A program made the translations under genes and the position numbers. Shown here piece by piece: positions 8,216-16,867 of a DNA stretch of 64,000 nucleotides; position 1 is the stretch's first letter, and the number at the start of each line of letters is the position of its first letter. The notes under the pieces are model-generated. The model was not told where the DNA came from. It worked only from the letters and a program-made list of their open reading frames with translations, and ran no database searches. Source of the stretch: Symmachiella dynata (GTDB taxonomy: Bacteria > Planctomycetota > Planctomycetia > Planctomycetales > Planctomycetaceae); the NCBI RefSeq assembly GCF_007747995.1, contig NZ_CP036276.1, positions 6,562,001 to 6,626,000 of the forward strand, given 5' to 3'.

Positions 8216-8959
8216 ATGTCGACGATCGAAGCTCCGCAACATCATGAGATGGAAGAATCCACGGAAACGGCCGTTGAGACTTCAACAGCGACGCCGATAT
8301 CTCCTGAAGTAGACAAGGAATTTGACTACCGACCCGTAACGCCCTTGGCGCCGATTGCGCTGTTTTTTGGGCTTTGCTCGGCCGCCGGTTTCTTGGCATG
8401 GGAAGCCTTGGCGATCGGGGCGATGGGTTTTCTGATGGGCGCAGCCGCGCTTTGGAAAATCCGCAGCTCCGGGGGTGAGCTGGGCGGCAGCATGCTGGCA
8501 AAGATCGGCTTAACGCTTTCGTTGATTGGCGTGGTCGGTGGATCGACCTTGTTGACCTACCAATACATTGCCGAACTCCCCGAAGGTCATGAGCGAATTA
8601 GCTTCAAGTGGTTTGCCCGTCAGGCCCCCAAAGTGGCCAACGGTCAGTACCAATTGGATGAAGATATCCTGGCGTTGGACAACAAGGATATCTTCATCAA
8701 AGGCTATATGTTTCCAGGACGCAAGACGACGGATATTGACACGTTTGTGCTCGTTAAGGATTCGGGCGATTGCTGTTTTGGGGGGCAACCGAAAATCGAA
8801 GATATGATTTTGGTTGAACTGCAAAACGACATGAAAATCGATTTGCGTTCACAAACAACGCCGGTTGGAATCGGCGGAAAACTGAGGCTGGATAATCGCG
8901 TCCGTATTTCCGATGGCCTCAGACCCGTTTATACGTTGGAAGGATACCACGTGAGATGA
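8216..8959 (+). CDS. Membrane-anchored DUF3299 protein
   Basis: A 247-residue protein from the ATG at 8216, preceded by AGGGTGG; a GTG three codons earlier is less likely. After an acidic Thr/Glu-rich N-terminus come two or three membrane helices (about 42-80 and 94-116, DUF4190-like), then an extracytoplasmic DUF3299 domain. The domain shows IFIKGYMFPGRK, then FVLVKDSGDCCFGGQP with a vicinal Cys pair at 186-187, and a C-terminal segment ending in RPVYTLEGYHVR. DUF3299 has no settled function; the CC-F/G motif could bind metal or react with thiols. The stop overlaps the next start (ATGA), so the two DUF3299 genes are coupled. Confidence 0.8.
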   Translation: MSTIEAPQHHEMEESTETAVETSTATPISPEVDKEFDYRPVTPLAPIALFFGLCSAAGFLAWEALAIGAMGFLMGAAALWKIRSSGGELGGSMLAKIGLTLSLIGVVGGSTLLTYQYIAELPEGHERISFKWFARQAPKVANGQYQLDEDILALDNKDIFIKGYMFPGRKTTDIDTFVLVKDSGDCCFGGQPKIEDMILVELQNDMKIDLRSQTTPVGIGGKLRLDNRVRISDGLRPVYTLEGYHVR

Positions 8960-9843
8960 AAAGCAAACGTTGCGCTGCGCTGTCCATTGGGTTATGTATG
9001 ATGTTGGTCTCTGGTGCCGGCCTGCTCTCCGGCTGCGGCGAAAGTCACCCCGACAAACCGCTGCTCACAATCGATTCCTCGGAAATGCAATCGACGTTGG
9101 CTGAAGTCGAAGCAGAAAAACAAGCCGCCGCTGAAGCAACCTCGCCGACGGAAACCACAGCCACCGCCCCAGCCGAAGATCAAGCCGCACCCGTTGAGCG
9201 GCCCCCGGCGATCTTTGCCTCCACAAACCCTCCCACTGATCCCTCTCTGCAACTGGCTGCCGCATCCACCGCGCCGGATGCCCCTGTGGCCAACCCGACC
9301 AACGTTCGTCCCACAGCAGCGGACACGCTGCCCAACGGCATGCGGCCCGAAGAAATCACCGGTGAGGATCCGTCAACGTTGATTCCCACCGAACCGCGCG
9401 AAGTCAAACTGCTTGTCCCGGAAAAGTCCTTCCCAAAAGTGGAACCGGACGGGGCACTGCGGGTCTCTTACGATGATGTTGATCTATTGAAAATCCTTAA
9501 CATGGATCCGGTCTCGCTGGATGCTCCGGAGTTGATGCCAAAGTGGCTGAAGGACCTCGACGGCAAACGCATCCGCTTGCGGGGGTTTATGTACCCGCCA
9601 TTTTCAGATACCGAAAATTCGTCGTTTATTTTAGCTCGCGACAACGAAATCTGCTGCTTCGGCCGTAATCCCAAACCTTATGACGTGATACAAATCGTGA
9701 TGCGCAAAGGCGTCACCACGAAATACATTCAAAACCGTCCCTTTGATGTTGTCGGCACGTTTCATATTGAAATGCTGACATACGATGACAAAAAAGTCGA
9801 CGGGCTGTATTTGATCGATGACGCGATTGTCATGGATCGTTAA
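8956..9843 (+). CDS. DUF3299 lipoprotein
   Basis: A 295-residue protein with a lipoprotein signal: a hydrophobic stretch followed by LLSGC, giving Cys27 as the lipidated residue. Residues 50-150 form a long Ala/Pro/Thr-rich linker of the sort that reaches away from a membrane. The C-terminal DUF3299 domain (about 195-295) contains KRIRLRGFMYPPF, then ILARDNEICCFGRNPKPYD with the Cys pair at 233-234, and a terminal YLIDDAIVMDR. It is a diverged partner of the preceding protein: same core, different anchor. Overlapping start and stop codons imply matched production, perhaps as a complex with the ABC permease. Confidence 0.8.
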   Translation: MKSKRCAALSIGLCMMLVSGAGLLSGCGESHPDKPLLTIDSSEMQSTLAEVEAEKQAAAEATSPTETTATAPAEDQAAPVERPPAIFASTNPPTDPSLQLAAASTAPDAPVANPTNVRPTAADTLPNGMRPEEITGEDPSTLIPTEPREVKLLVPEKSFPKVEPDGALRVSYDDVDLLKILNMDPVSLDAPELMPKWLKDLDGKRIRLRGFMYPPFSDTENSSFILARDNEICCFGRNPKPYDVIQIVMRKGVTTKYIQNRPFDVVGTFHIEMLTYDDKKVDGLYLIDDAIVMDR

Positions 9844-9979
9844 TCCCACTTTCAAAACCCAACAGTGACTGACTGCGAGGCTGACAGACCATTGCCCGCG
9901 GAATGCGACTGAGGGTTTTGCAACGAAATTTCACAGAATTCACAGCTGGATCGGCCTGTACGGCCAAGGAGTACTTCAC

Positions 9980-11209
9980 ATGCGAATCGCCCGTCAGATG
10001 GTACTGTTATTGGCTTTGGGCATCGCAACGTTCGTAACGACGGCCCAGGCGACGCTGCTCGCTTGTCCGTTTTGCAGCGCCCCTTCGTTGACCTTCAGCG
10101 AACAACTCGCCACCGCCGACGCTGCGGTCCTGGTGCAATGGGTCTCCGCTAAAAAAGGGAACGCGTTCGACGACGATGGCCTGGCGCTTGAGGACACCAC
10201 CAAGCTCATTCCTGATCGCACCACCTACAAGATCACCCAAGTGCTGCGGAACACCAAAGACAAGACCCTCGAAAAAGGGCAAAAAATCGAACTGGCCCGC
10301 TTTCGTTCCGGCAAAAAGGGAGATCTGTTTCTGATCCTGGGCACGCAGGGGAACGAGCTGGAATGGGGCAGCCCGATCGAAGTCACCGAAACCAGCTTCA
10401 ACTACATTGCGCAAGCGCCGTCGCCGGAATCAGATCAACAAAAACGGTTGGCGTACTTCCTGAAGTTTCTAGAGTTCCCGGACGAGATGATTGCCAACGA
10501 CGCCTATGCGGAATTCGCCAATGCTCCCTACAAAGACATCGCGCAACTGGCCGATCAACTTCCTCGCGAAAAACTCGCCGGATGGATTACCAACGACGAC
10601 ACCCCAGCCACGCGGCTTGGCCTGTATGGTTTATTGCTCGGCCTGTGTGGCAAAGAGTCCGACGCGGAATTGATGCAGAATAAAATCACCGAAGAGACCG
10701 AACAATTCCGGTTGGGGATGGACGGCATCATCGGCGGTTATCTACTGCTCTCCGGCGAAGAGGGTTTGAAAGTGATCGAGCAGACCAAGTTCGTCAAAAA
10801 CCCCGACAAGAAAGTCCCGTTTAGCGAAACCTACGCCGCCATGCAGGCGTTGCGATTCGTCTGGAAGTATGCGGATGACCGCTTCGAGCCGGAACGTTTG
10901 CGGCAGTCGATGCGAATTCTCCTGGAGCGCCCGGAACTGGCCGATTTGGTGATCGCCGACTTGGCGCGGTGGAAAGATTGGTCGGTGCTCGAACAATTGA
11001 TGGCGCTTTACGACTCCGAGGAATACAACGTCCCCTCAGTGAAACGGGCCATCGTCCGCTACTTACTGACCTGCTCGAAAGACGATCGCCAAGGCGAAGA
11101 CATCCAACCGCCACCCCGCGCCGCCGATGCCGAAAAGGCCTTAGCCGTATTGCGGCAAAAGGACCCCCGCACCGTGAAGGAAGCGGAACGGTTCTTCATT
11201 ATCAATTAA
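9980..11209 (+). CDS. Exported CPFC-motif protein with helical repeats, paralogue A
   Basis: A 409-residue protein with a signal peptide (LLLALGIATFVTTAQA) followed directly by LLACPFCSAPSLTF, a CxxC motif at 29-32. Residues 40-150 look like a beta-rich domain (TADAAVLVQWV, TTYKITQVLRN, GDLFLILGTQG, LEWGSPIEVTE). The rest is helical and repeat-like (NDAYAEFANAPYKDI, RLGLYGLLLGLCG, ERLRQSMRILLERPELADL), similar to HEAT-type folds. No enzyme motif is seen. AAGGAG precedes the ATG by about eight bases. It is closely related to the next gene, so the pair arose by tandem duplication. The position after the DUF3299 genes suggests a shared job at the envelope, but function is unknown. Confidence 0.75.
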   Translation: MRIARQMVLLLALGIATFVTTAQATLLACPFCSAPSLTFSEQLATADAAVLVQWVSAKKGNAFDDDGLALEDTTKLIPDRTTYKITQVLRNTKDKTLEKGQKIELARFRSGKKGDLFLILGTQGNELEWGSPIEVTETSFNYIAQAPSPESDQQKRLAYFLKFLEFPDEMIANDAYAEFANAPYKDIAQLADQLPREKLAGWITNDDTPATRLGLYGLLLGLCGKESDAELMQNKITEETEQFRLGMDGIIGGYLLLSGEEGLKVIEQTKFVKNPDKKVPFSETYAAMQALRFVWKYADDRFEPERLRQSMRILLERPELADLVIADLARWKDWSVLEQLMALYDSEEYNVPSVKRAIVRYLLTCSKDDRQGEDIQPPPRAADAEKALAVLRQKDPRTVKEAERFFIIN

Positions 11210-11247
11210 GCAAACCGCAGCAACCGAATCAGCTTGCGCTGTCGGAA

Positions 11248-12501
11248 ATGGATCGACCTATGCAATCGCCAGATCCCGTTGTCTCTCGAATTCACCGGGC
11301 TGGATTTGTCTTCTGCTTGGCTGTGCTTGGTGTGTTGCTCTGCGCTGCGACCACGGTCGCTTGCCCGTTTTGTGCCCCGACCGACACACTCGCCAATCAG
11401 ATTTTTCTGGTCGATGCCACTGTGGTGGTGAAACGGGTTGCTGGCGAAGAAGGCCAAGACGGACTGCCGGGGACGACGACCGTCCGTATCGAGCGGGTGC
11501 TGCATATCTCGACGGCTTTGGCCAAGTCCTTTGTAGTTGATCAATCAGCCGACGCCAAACCGGGCGCCATGCCGCCGGTCGTTGGTGATGAGATTGTGAT
11601 CCGCCGCTACTATCCCCCCAAAGAGGGAGCCCAGTACCTGCTCCGCGGCGCCGATCCGGAAAACCTGGTCTGGGGTGACAACATGATCGAGGTGGATGAT
11701 GAAGTCATCAAGTATGTGATGGACGCCCCTCCCGTCGATGCACCCGCTACGAAACGGGGAGATTACTATTTGGCGCTGCTGGAAAACAAAAACCAGGAAA
11801 TCGCCCAAGACGCTTACGCCGAATTTGCTTCGATGCCCTACGAAGACGTGGCTTCGTTTCGGGATCGTATGCCGCGGGAAAAACTGCGCAAGTGGATTTT
11901 TGACGAACAAATCCCCGGCACGCGACTCGGACTGTACGGTTTGATGCTGGGGCTGTGCGGCGACGATACGGATGCAGCGCTGCTGGAAAAGAAAATCCGC
12001 GAACGCTCCTCCGATTTTCGCTTGGGGATCGATGGCGTGATGGGGGGCTATCTGCTGCTCACCGGTGAACGTGGACTTGATTTTCTGGAAACCGAGGTCC
12101 TCAAAAACAAAGACATCCCCAACGGCGAATTGCTGGCCGCCATGCAAGCCATGCGGTTCATGTGGACTTACGGCAACGGACGTGTGAGCAAGCAGCGATT
12201 GCGTGCGGCGATGCGACTGCTGATTGACCATCCGCAGCATATCGACATGGCGATACGCGACTTGGCCCGCTGGGACGATTGGGACGACATGGACCGCGTC
12301 GTCGGCCTGTATGGCACCAAAGACTACGACGATCTCGCCGCCCGCGTGGCGATCGTCAAATACGTCCTCGCCGCCATCAATCGCAAACCCACAGACGACG
12401 AGACCGGCCTGCAAGAAAAAGCCCGCCGACATTTAGCTGACTTGCGCAAAAAAGATCCCAAGATCGTGCAACGTGCCGAACGTTTCTTCGACATCCGTTA
12501 G
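11248..12501 (+). CDS. Exported CPFC-motif protein with helical repeats, paralogue B
   Basis: A 417-residue protein from the ATG at 11248 (a second ATG at 11260 is possible); the upstream open frame overlaps paralogue A and is not used. A signal peptide (FCLAVLGVLLCAATTVA) leads into CPFCAPTDT at 39-47. Domain order is the same as in paralogue A: a beta-rich region with IFLVDATVVVKRV and YLLRGADPENLVWGD, then a helical region with QDAYAEFASMPYEDV and TRLGLYGLMLGLCGDD. Shared signatures include PREKL, RLGLYGL, LGLCG, GGYLLL and AMRLL/SMRIL. The 38-base gap implies cotranscription with paralogue A. Function is unknown; the conserved CxxC just after the cleavage site could hold a metal or a disulfide. 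Confidence 0.75.
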   Translation: MDRPMQSPDPVVSRIHRAGFVFCLAVLGVLLCAATTVACPFCAPTDTLANQIFLVDATVVVKRVAGEEGQDGLPGTTTVRIERVLHISTALAKSFVVDQSADAKPGAMPPVVGDEIVIRRYYPPKEGAQYLLRGADPENLVWGDNMIEVDDEVIKYVMDAPPVDAPATKRGDYYLALLENKNQEIAQDAYAEFASMPYEDVASFRDRMPREKLRKWIFDEQIPGTRLGLYGLMLGLCGDDTDAALLEKKIRERSSDFRLGIDGVMGGYLLLTGERGLDFLETEVLKNKDIPNGELLAAMQAMRFMWTYGNGRVSKQRLRAAMRLLIDHPQHIDMAIRDLARWDDWDDMDRVVGLYGTKDYDDLAARVAIVKYVLAAINRKPTDDETGLQEKARRHLADLRKKDPKIVQRAERFFDIR

Positions 12502-12514
12502 TTCTAGGTTGTGG

Positions 12515-13825
12515 TTACTGCAATCGCCGCACCCCTTGCAGTGCGGCTTCGACGACCTGCCGGCCTAAATCACGTCCATAAAAACTGACGCTCGCCTCAT
12601 ATCCGCCACGGTCGTATTCCTCAGCTGAGAGAATGTAGCTGACCCATTCATCCGCCAACCCGCCGATGACGGGATGTTTGGCCCCGGTGATCAACTCCGT
12701 ATCCTTCTTGATTTCCAGTCCCAACCCCACCGCCAATTCACCCGGGACACCCACGATCACCAAATCCCCGAGACGCACAGCAACGCTGGCCGACGTGGTA
12801 GGAAACATCTTTGGCAACATCTCTTTCAAAACCTCTTCGGTTAAACCGTACTCTTTGCCACCTGTTTCTTTGAAATTAGGATGCCATGATCGTTGCGGCA
12901 AGGTAATTGTCTGCCGCACCGTTTGAAAGATGACATTCGGACGCGGGTTGATTGTCCTCCATTGCCGAAAAGCGATGACCGCGAGATCGCGACCATAAGC
13001 CTCGGCCCGCTCCCAATGACTCTCGCCGCTGCCCGACCGAGCGATCGGTGATTGGTCCCCTTCGGCGCCGTTGTAGTACATGACCGTCACATCTTGTCGG
13101 ATCAACGATTCCAACGTCCGTTGCAAGTGCCCCGGCCAACCGGCGGAGAACCACATATCCTCGCCCGACATAAACGTCGGATGCGCCGTGAAATTCACCA
13201 ACACCGCCAACGCGCGGCCGTCCGTTTGGTCGATGCGCGTTAGCGTCAATTCCGGGTCGATCTTCCCGCGTTGCTCGCGTCGATTTCGATTGAAGCCCTG
13301 CGTCCGGGTGCTCGTCGTTCCAATCGTCACGGGGACCAATTTTGCTTCTGCTGCTTGAATTGCTCGCGCAAAGTTGGCCACGGTGAATTCGAACAGTTCC
13401 GGATTGTGAATGCCGATCTGCGGAATTTGATACACGTTCAACGGGTTGATGGCGTTCATTTCGATGCTGGTATGCGAATGGCTGGGCAACAGCATCAAGC
13501 GTTCGTGCGTCCAACTGGGATCGTTTAGTTGATCCAACACCGCTTGCTTGAACGGTGGCGGGAACCCCAACATGTCGGCCGTCACGATCGCAAATTTTTT
13601 GCGACCGTCGGAGACCACCAACGCTTTGGCAAAAATACGATCGTGCACTCCCGTAGCCGGCCGATTGAGCCGCTCTCCATAACCGCCCAGCGGCGCTTTC
13701 ATCGCCAACGGCGGAGTGAGGTCAACCCGCGCCACGCCTGCATGAAGTTCCGCAGCATGAACCACAGCGGAGGACATCAGCAACATCGCGGACGTGGCGA
13801 TCAGCAAACAAATATTGCGCATCAT
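12515..13825 (-). CDS. Exported neutral ceramidase-like protein
   Basis: A 436-residue protein with a signal peptide (LLIATSAMLLMSSAVVHA). The start of the mature chain, LHAGVARVDLTPPLAMKAPLGGYG, is the typical opening of the neutral/alkaline ceramidase N-terminal domain, as are AIVTADMLGFP, LMLLPSHSHTS and VNFTAHPTFM, which supply the zinc-binding histidines in the family. True ceramidases are about 650-700 residues with a C-terminal immunoglobulin-like domain; that domain is absent. Planctomycetes carry many such shortened proteins with unproven substrates, so hydrolysis of an N-acyl bond is likely but ceramide itself is not assured. It converges with paralogue B at a 13-base gap. Confidence 0.82.
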   Translation of the reverse strand: MMRNICLLIATSAMLLMSSAVVHAAELHAGVARVDLTPPLAMKAPLGGYGERLNRPATGVHDRIFAKALVVSDGRKKFAIVTADMLGFPPPFKQAVLDQLNDPSWTHERLMLLPSHSHTSIEMNAINPLNVYQIPQIGIHNPELFEFTVANFARAIQAAEAKLVPVTIGTTSTRTQGFNRNRREQRGKIDPELTLTRIDQTDGRALAVLVNFTAHPTFMSGEDMWFSAGWPGHLQRTLESLIRQDVTVMYYNGAEGDQSPIARSGSGESHWERAEAYGRDLAVIAFRQWRTINPRPNVIFQTVRQTITLPQRSWHPNFKETGGKEYGLTEEVLKEMLPKMFPTTSASVAVRLGDLVIVGVPGELAVGLGLEIKKDTELITGAKHPVIGGLADEWVSYILSAEEYDRGGYEASVSFYGRDLGRQVVEAALQGVRRLQ

Positions 13826-14294
13826 GAATGGACCCTATCGGAAGGAGTGAAAGACCGAATCGACATCACACCATAGCATAAAGAGGATTTTTTTATGACG
13901 CCAAACACCCGCCCGGTAAAGACGATGCCCCGAATCTCCTCCATTCACAAAATCCAAACGCAGAAATCGTAGGAAAATTCCTTAGGATTCACCATCGAAA
14001 CTCGATAATGAATAGACTGAAATAGAGAATACAACGGTGTCCTCGTTCCGTGTGCGACATTCGTTATCAAGCAATAGCACGCTCGTAATACGTTAACTTC
14101 ACGGCTGCATAGTATGCTGCCCACTTTCAGGCACGCAACTGGAAAACTGTCGTGAGTCATTTTCAATTCCACCGCCGTTCGTCCTATAATCCTGCCAGCA
14201 TCCCAATGGGCAGGGTTGGGCGAGGACAGTGGATGAAGGCATAGCTCACCGCCATTCACATTTCATCGAAAACTGTTTCATCTCGCAGGCTATA
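13826..14294. other. Divergent intergenic region, no gene seen
   Basis: About 470 bases between the ceramidase-like gene and the adenylate-forming ligase. AT-rich patches occur near 13880-13900 and 13970-14050. A minus-strand frame at 13945-14259 lacks family features and is judged non-coding. Promoters in both directions are expected, but no clear pair is visible. Confidence 0.4.
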
Positions 14295-16031
14295 ATGACT
14301 GAACTCACTTACCGCGAGGGTGTCCCGCAATACACGCTCGAACATTATGAAACCGACTACGCCGACCGGCATTTACTACATGGGGTGATCCGCAAATGGG
14401 CCGTCGAAACGCCCGAGCAAATCGCGATCATCGATGCCGAGACGGGCAATCAATATACCTACCGGGAATTTGATGAAGCCATCACCGCGCTGGCCCTGCG
14501 ATTATTGAATCTCGGTTTCGGTCCGGGTGACTTTCTGGCAACGTCATTGCCGTTGTACGTCGAACACATTTTCTTAGAGTACGCCTGCTTTCAATTGGGT
14601 GTCATCCACGCGCCGCTCGACTTGCGACTCAAGGAAGAGGAAATCGTACGCTCACTGGAAATGATCCAGGCCAAGGGTTACGTCTTTCCCGGCGACACGG
14701 GTGTCGTCGACCTATCGCACCTAGGCCGCATTGTGCAGGACCAATGCCCATTCGTCGAGCATTTCATTCAGATGTCGCCGGACGGCGAAACCATCCCCGG
14801 CGCGCTGGCCTACGAAACCTTTGCCGCTCAATCCATTCCCGCCGACTCCGACGTGCATGCTCGCTATGCCGAAATCACAGCTGCGGTCAAACCGACCGAC
14901 GGCGCACAGGTGATTTATACGACCGGCTCGACCGGCCTACCCAAGCCCGCACTGCTCACGCACCGCAACATCACTTGCCAAAACATGTGTTTAGGCGGTG
15001 GTTTTAATATGTCCCAGGCGAAGCGGCAACTCGTCAATCTGCCCCCTTCGCACGTTGGGTGCCAGGCCGAACAATTGATGACCAGCTTCTTTTGCGGCAT
15101 CACAGCTGTAATTCTGTATGTGTTCGACGCCGAAAAAACACTGCGCGCCATTCAGGAATATCAGGTCGACTTGTTCGGACAGATTCCGGCGATGTTCAAC
15201 ATGCAGCGTTTGCTGCCCAACTACGACAGCTACGATTTGTCGTCTGTTCAAGCGGTGATGTTTGGCGGACAACAAGTTCCCACGCAATTCGTCGAACAGG
15301 TGTTGGCCGAGTTCCCGAGTTCCGCGACCGGTTTGGGACTTTCTGAAATGGCTGGGTTTGTCACGTATACACCGGTGACCCGCGACGTGCGTCAATTGAC
15401 TGAAACGCTGGGGTGGTGGATGCCCGTGACGCCGCTGACGATTCGCGCGCCGATGAATGAAGATGGAACGGCCGGTCCGGAATTGCCTGATGGCGAAATC
15501 GGCGAAATTTGTTTCTCTGGGCCGCAGGTCTTCCGGGAATACGTCGGCAACCCCGAAGCCTATGAACGGACCGTCACCCGCGATGGCGTCTGCTACACGG
15601 GTGATCTGGGCGCAAAGAGCGAGCACGGGCTCAAATTTTCGGGACGCTCAAAATTAGTGATCAAACCCAAGGGATACCAGATTCATCCCGCGCAGATCGA
15701 AGAACATTTCTCCCGCATGAAGGAACACGTGGCCACCTGTGGTGCGGTAGGCGCGGATCATGCGATTTTCAGCGAAGGTGTCGTGCTGTTCATCGAGCTG
15801 AAACCGGACGCCACCTTGAGCCGCGACACTTTAGAAGAACACGCGCGCGAAATCGCATCCTACATGCGACCCTCGCACTATGTGCTGATGTCGCCCGGTT
15901 CGTTTCCACTCAACCGTGTCGCCAAAAGCGATTACGTGCGATTGCGGGAAATGGCCACCGCTGAAGTCGAAAATCTACGTGCTGAGGGGGGGTGGGATTG
16001 CGTGAAACCCGAAGCATCCCACAGCACCTAA
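14295..16031 (+). CDS. AMP-forming ligase (acyl-CoA synthetase-like)
   Basis: A 578-residue class I adenylate-forming enzyme from the ATG at 14295; an upstream GTG at 14229 with a GAGG before it is a possible alternative. The P-loop IYTTGSTGLPKPALLTH lies near residue 205, GLGLSEMAGF is the A5-type motif, CYTGDLGAKSEHGLKFSGRS covers A7-A8, and NRVAKSDY holds the C-terminal catalytic lysine. The reaction would be ATP-dependent activation of a carboxylate, normally to an acyl-CoA. The substrate pocket cannot be read by eye. The next gene is a MaoC-like hydratase 62 bases downstream, so the pair may act on the same fatty-acyl or aromatic acyl chain. Confidence 0.85.
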   Translation: MTELTYREGVPQYTLEHYETDYADRHLLHGVIRKWAVETPEQIAIIDAETGNQYTYREFDEAITALALRLLNLGFGPGDFLATSLPLYVEHIFLEYACFQLGVIHAPLDLRLKEEEIVRSLEMIQAKGYVFPGDTGVVDLSHLGRIVQDQCPFVEHFIQMSPDGETIPGALAYETFAAQSIPADSDVHARYAEITAAVKPTDGAQVIYTTGSTGLPKPALLTHRNITCQNMCLGGGFNMSQAKRQLVNLPPSHVGCQAEQLMTSFFCGITAVILYVFDAEKTLRAIQEYQVDLFGQIPAMFNMQRLLPNYDSYDLSSVQAVMFGGQQVPTQFVEQVLAEFPSSATGLGLSEMAGFVTYTPVTRDVRQLTETLGWWMPVTPLTIRAPMNEDGTAGPELPDGEIGEICFSGPQVFREYVGNPEAYERTVTRDGVCYTGDLGAKSEHGLKFSGRSKLVIKPKGYQIHPAQIEEHFSRMKEHVATCGAVGADHAIFSEGVVLFIELKPDATLSRDTLEEHAREIASYMRPSHYVLMSPGSFPLNRVAKSDYVRLREMATAEVENLRAEGGWDCVKPEASHST

Positions 16032-16093
16032 ACGCCGTCCCGCCCCAAATTGGATCGGGGGAAGTTCAAAGTTCTATCAATCGAGCAACGCCA

Positions 16094-16573
16094 ATGAGCC
16101 AGCAACAACGCGTGGAAGAGATCCGCCAATTCTATGAATCCGGGTTGGTTTCTGATTGGCATACCGCAGAGCAAGAGAACATCAACCAATTCGGACGCGC
16201 CACGGGTGACGAGGATTGGCTACACACTGACCCGGAGCGGGCGGCCCGTGAGAGCCCGTTTAGTGGAACGATTGCTTTTGGTTTTTGGACAATCGCAATG
16301 CTGACTCACTTGTCACGGCAAGCGGCCGGTCAGGATTATCCCGAAGGCGCACAATTCGGCATCAACTACGGATTCGACCGTCTGCGGATGATGGCTCCGG
16401 TCCGTGTCGGCAAACGCATTCGCTGCCACATCCGGCTCTTGGATGTCACGCCCCGCGGCGATTCACGCATCCTGGTCAAAACGGAAAACACCATCGAGAT
16501 CGAGGGAGAGGAAAAACCCGCACTGGTCGCCGAATGGCTCGTTATGATGTTTTATCCAGAGCAGACCGGTTGA
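16094..16573 (+). CDS. MaoC-like (hot-dog fold) dehydratase/hydratase
   Basis: A 159-residue protein from the ATG at 16094; the longer frame overlaps the ligase and is rejected. The pattern FGRATGDEDWLHTDPERAA followed by SPFSGTIAFGFWTIAML is the MaoC/R-specific enoyl-CoA hydratase motif, where Asp and His of the hydratase site are D-x-x-x-x-H (D25 and H30 region). The C-terminal part GKRIRCHIRLLDVTPRG and VKTENTIEIEGEEKPALVAEWL matches the rest of the hot-dog domain. The family hydrates enoyl-CoA to R-3-hydroxyacyl-CoA. It sits directly after the adenylate-forming ligase on the same strand, suggesting a two-gene acyl-CoA operon. Confidence 0.85.
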   Translation: MSQQQRVEEIRQFYESGLVSDWHTAEQENINQFGRATGDEDWLHTDPERAARESPFSGTIAFGFWTIAMLTHLSRQAAGQDYPEGAQFGINYGFDRLRMMAPVRVGKRIRCHIRLLDVTPRGDSRILVKTENTIEIEGEEKPALVAEWLVMMFYPEQTG

Positions 16574-16867
16574 TTCGACACAGCCAGTTCTCCCCGTCGG
16601 GGCCTTGCCGGTCGCGATGAACGCCGCCGTTAATAAGTCGTTATCGCTGATGTCTCCCCAAGAAAATCGGCTCAAAAATCAGACGACGGTCAACTGTTCA
16701 TCGCCCTAGGCACTCGCTATGATGCGCTCTCAAATGACCAATTTCTAGGCGAGTTGGGGACTGAATGACGTGTGTCCGGCCGCTCGCAAGCACGTGAATC
16801 GCGTGAACATGCTCGCCAGAGTTTCTCGTGATCGACACGATGTTGTTGAGCATGAAAGCGTCGCTCC

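Noticed and set aside
11545-12432. Minus-strand frame of 295 residues inside paralogue B
   Set aside because: Antisense shadow; the plus-strand protein has a clear paralogue and signal peptide.
13945-14259. Minus-strand frame of 104 residues in an intergenic region
   Set aside because: No RBS, no motif, and composition unlike the neighbours.
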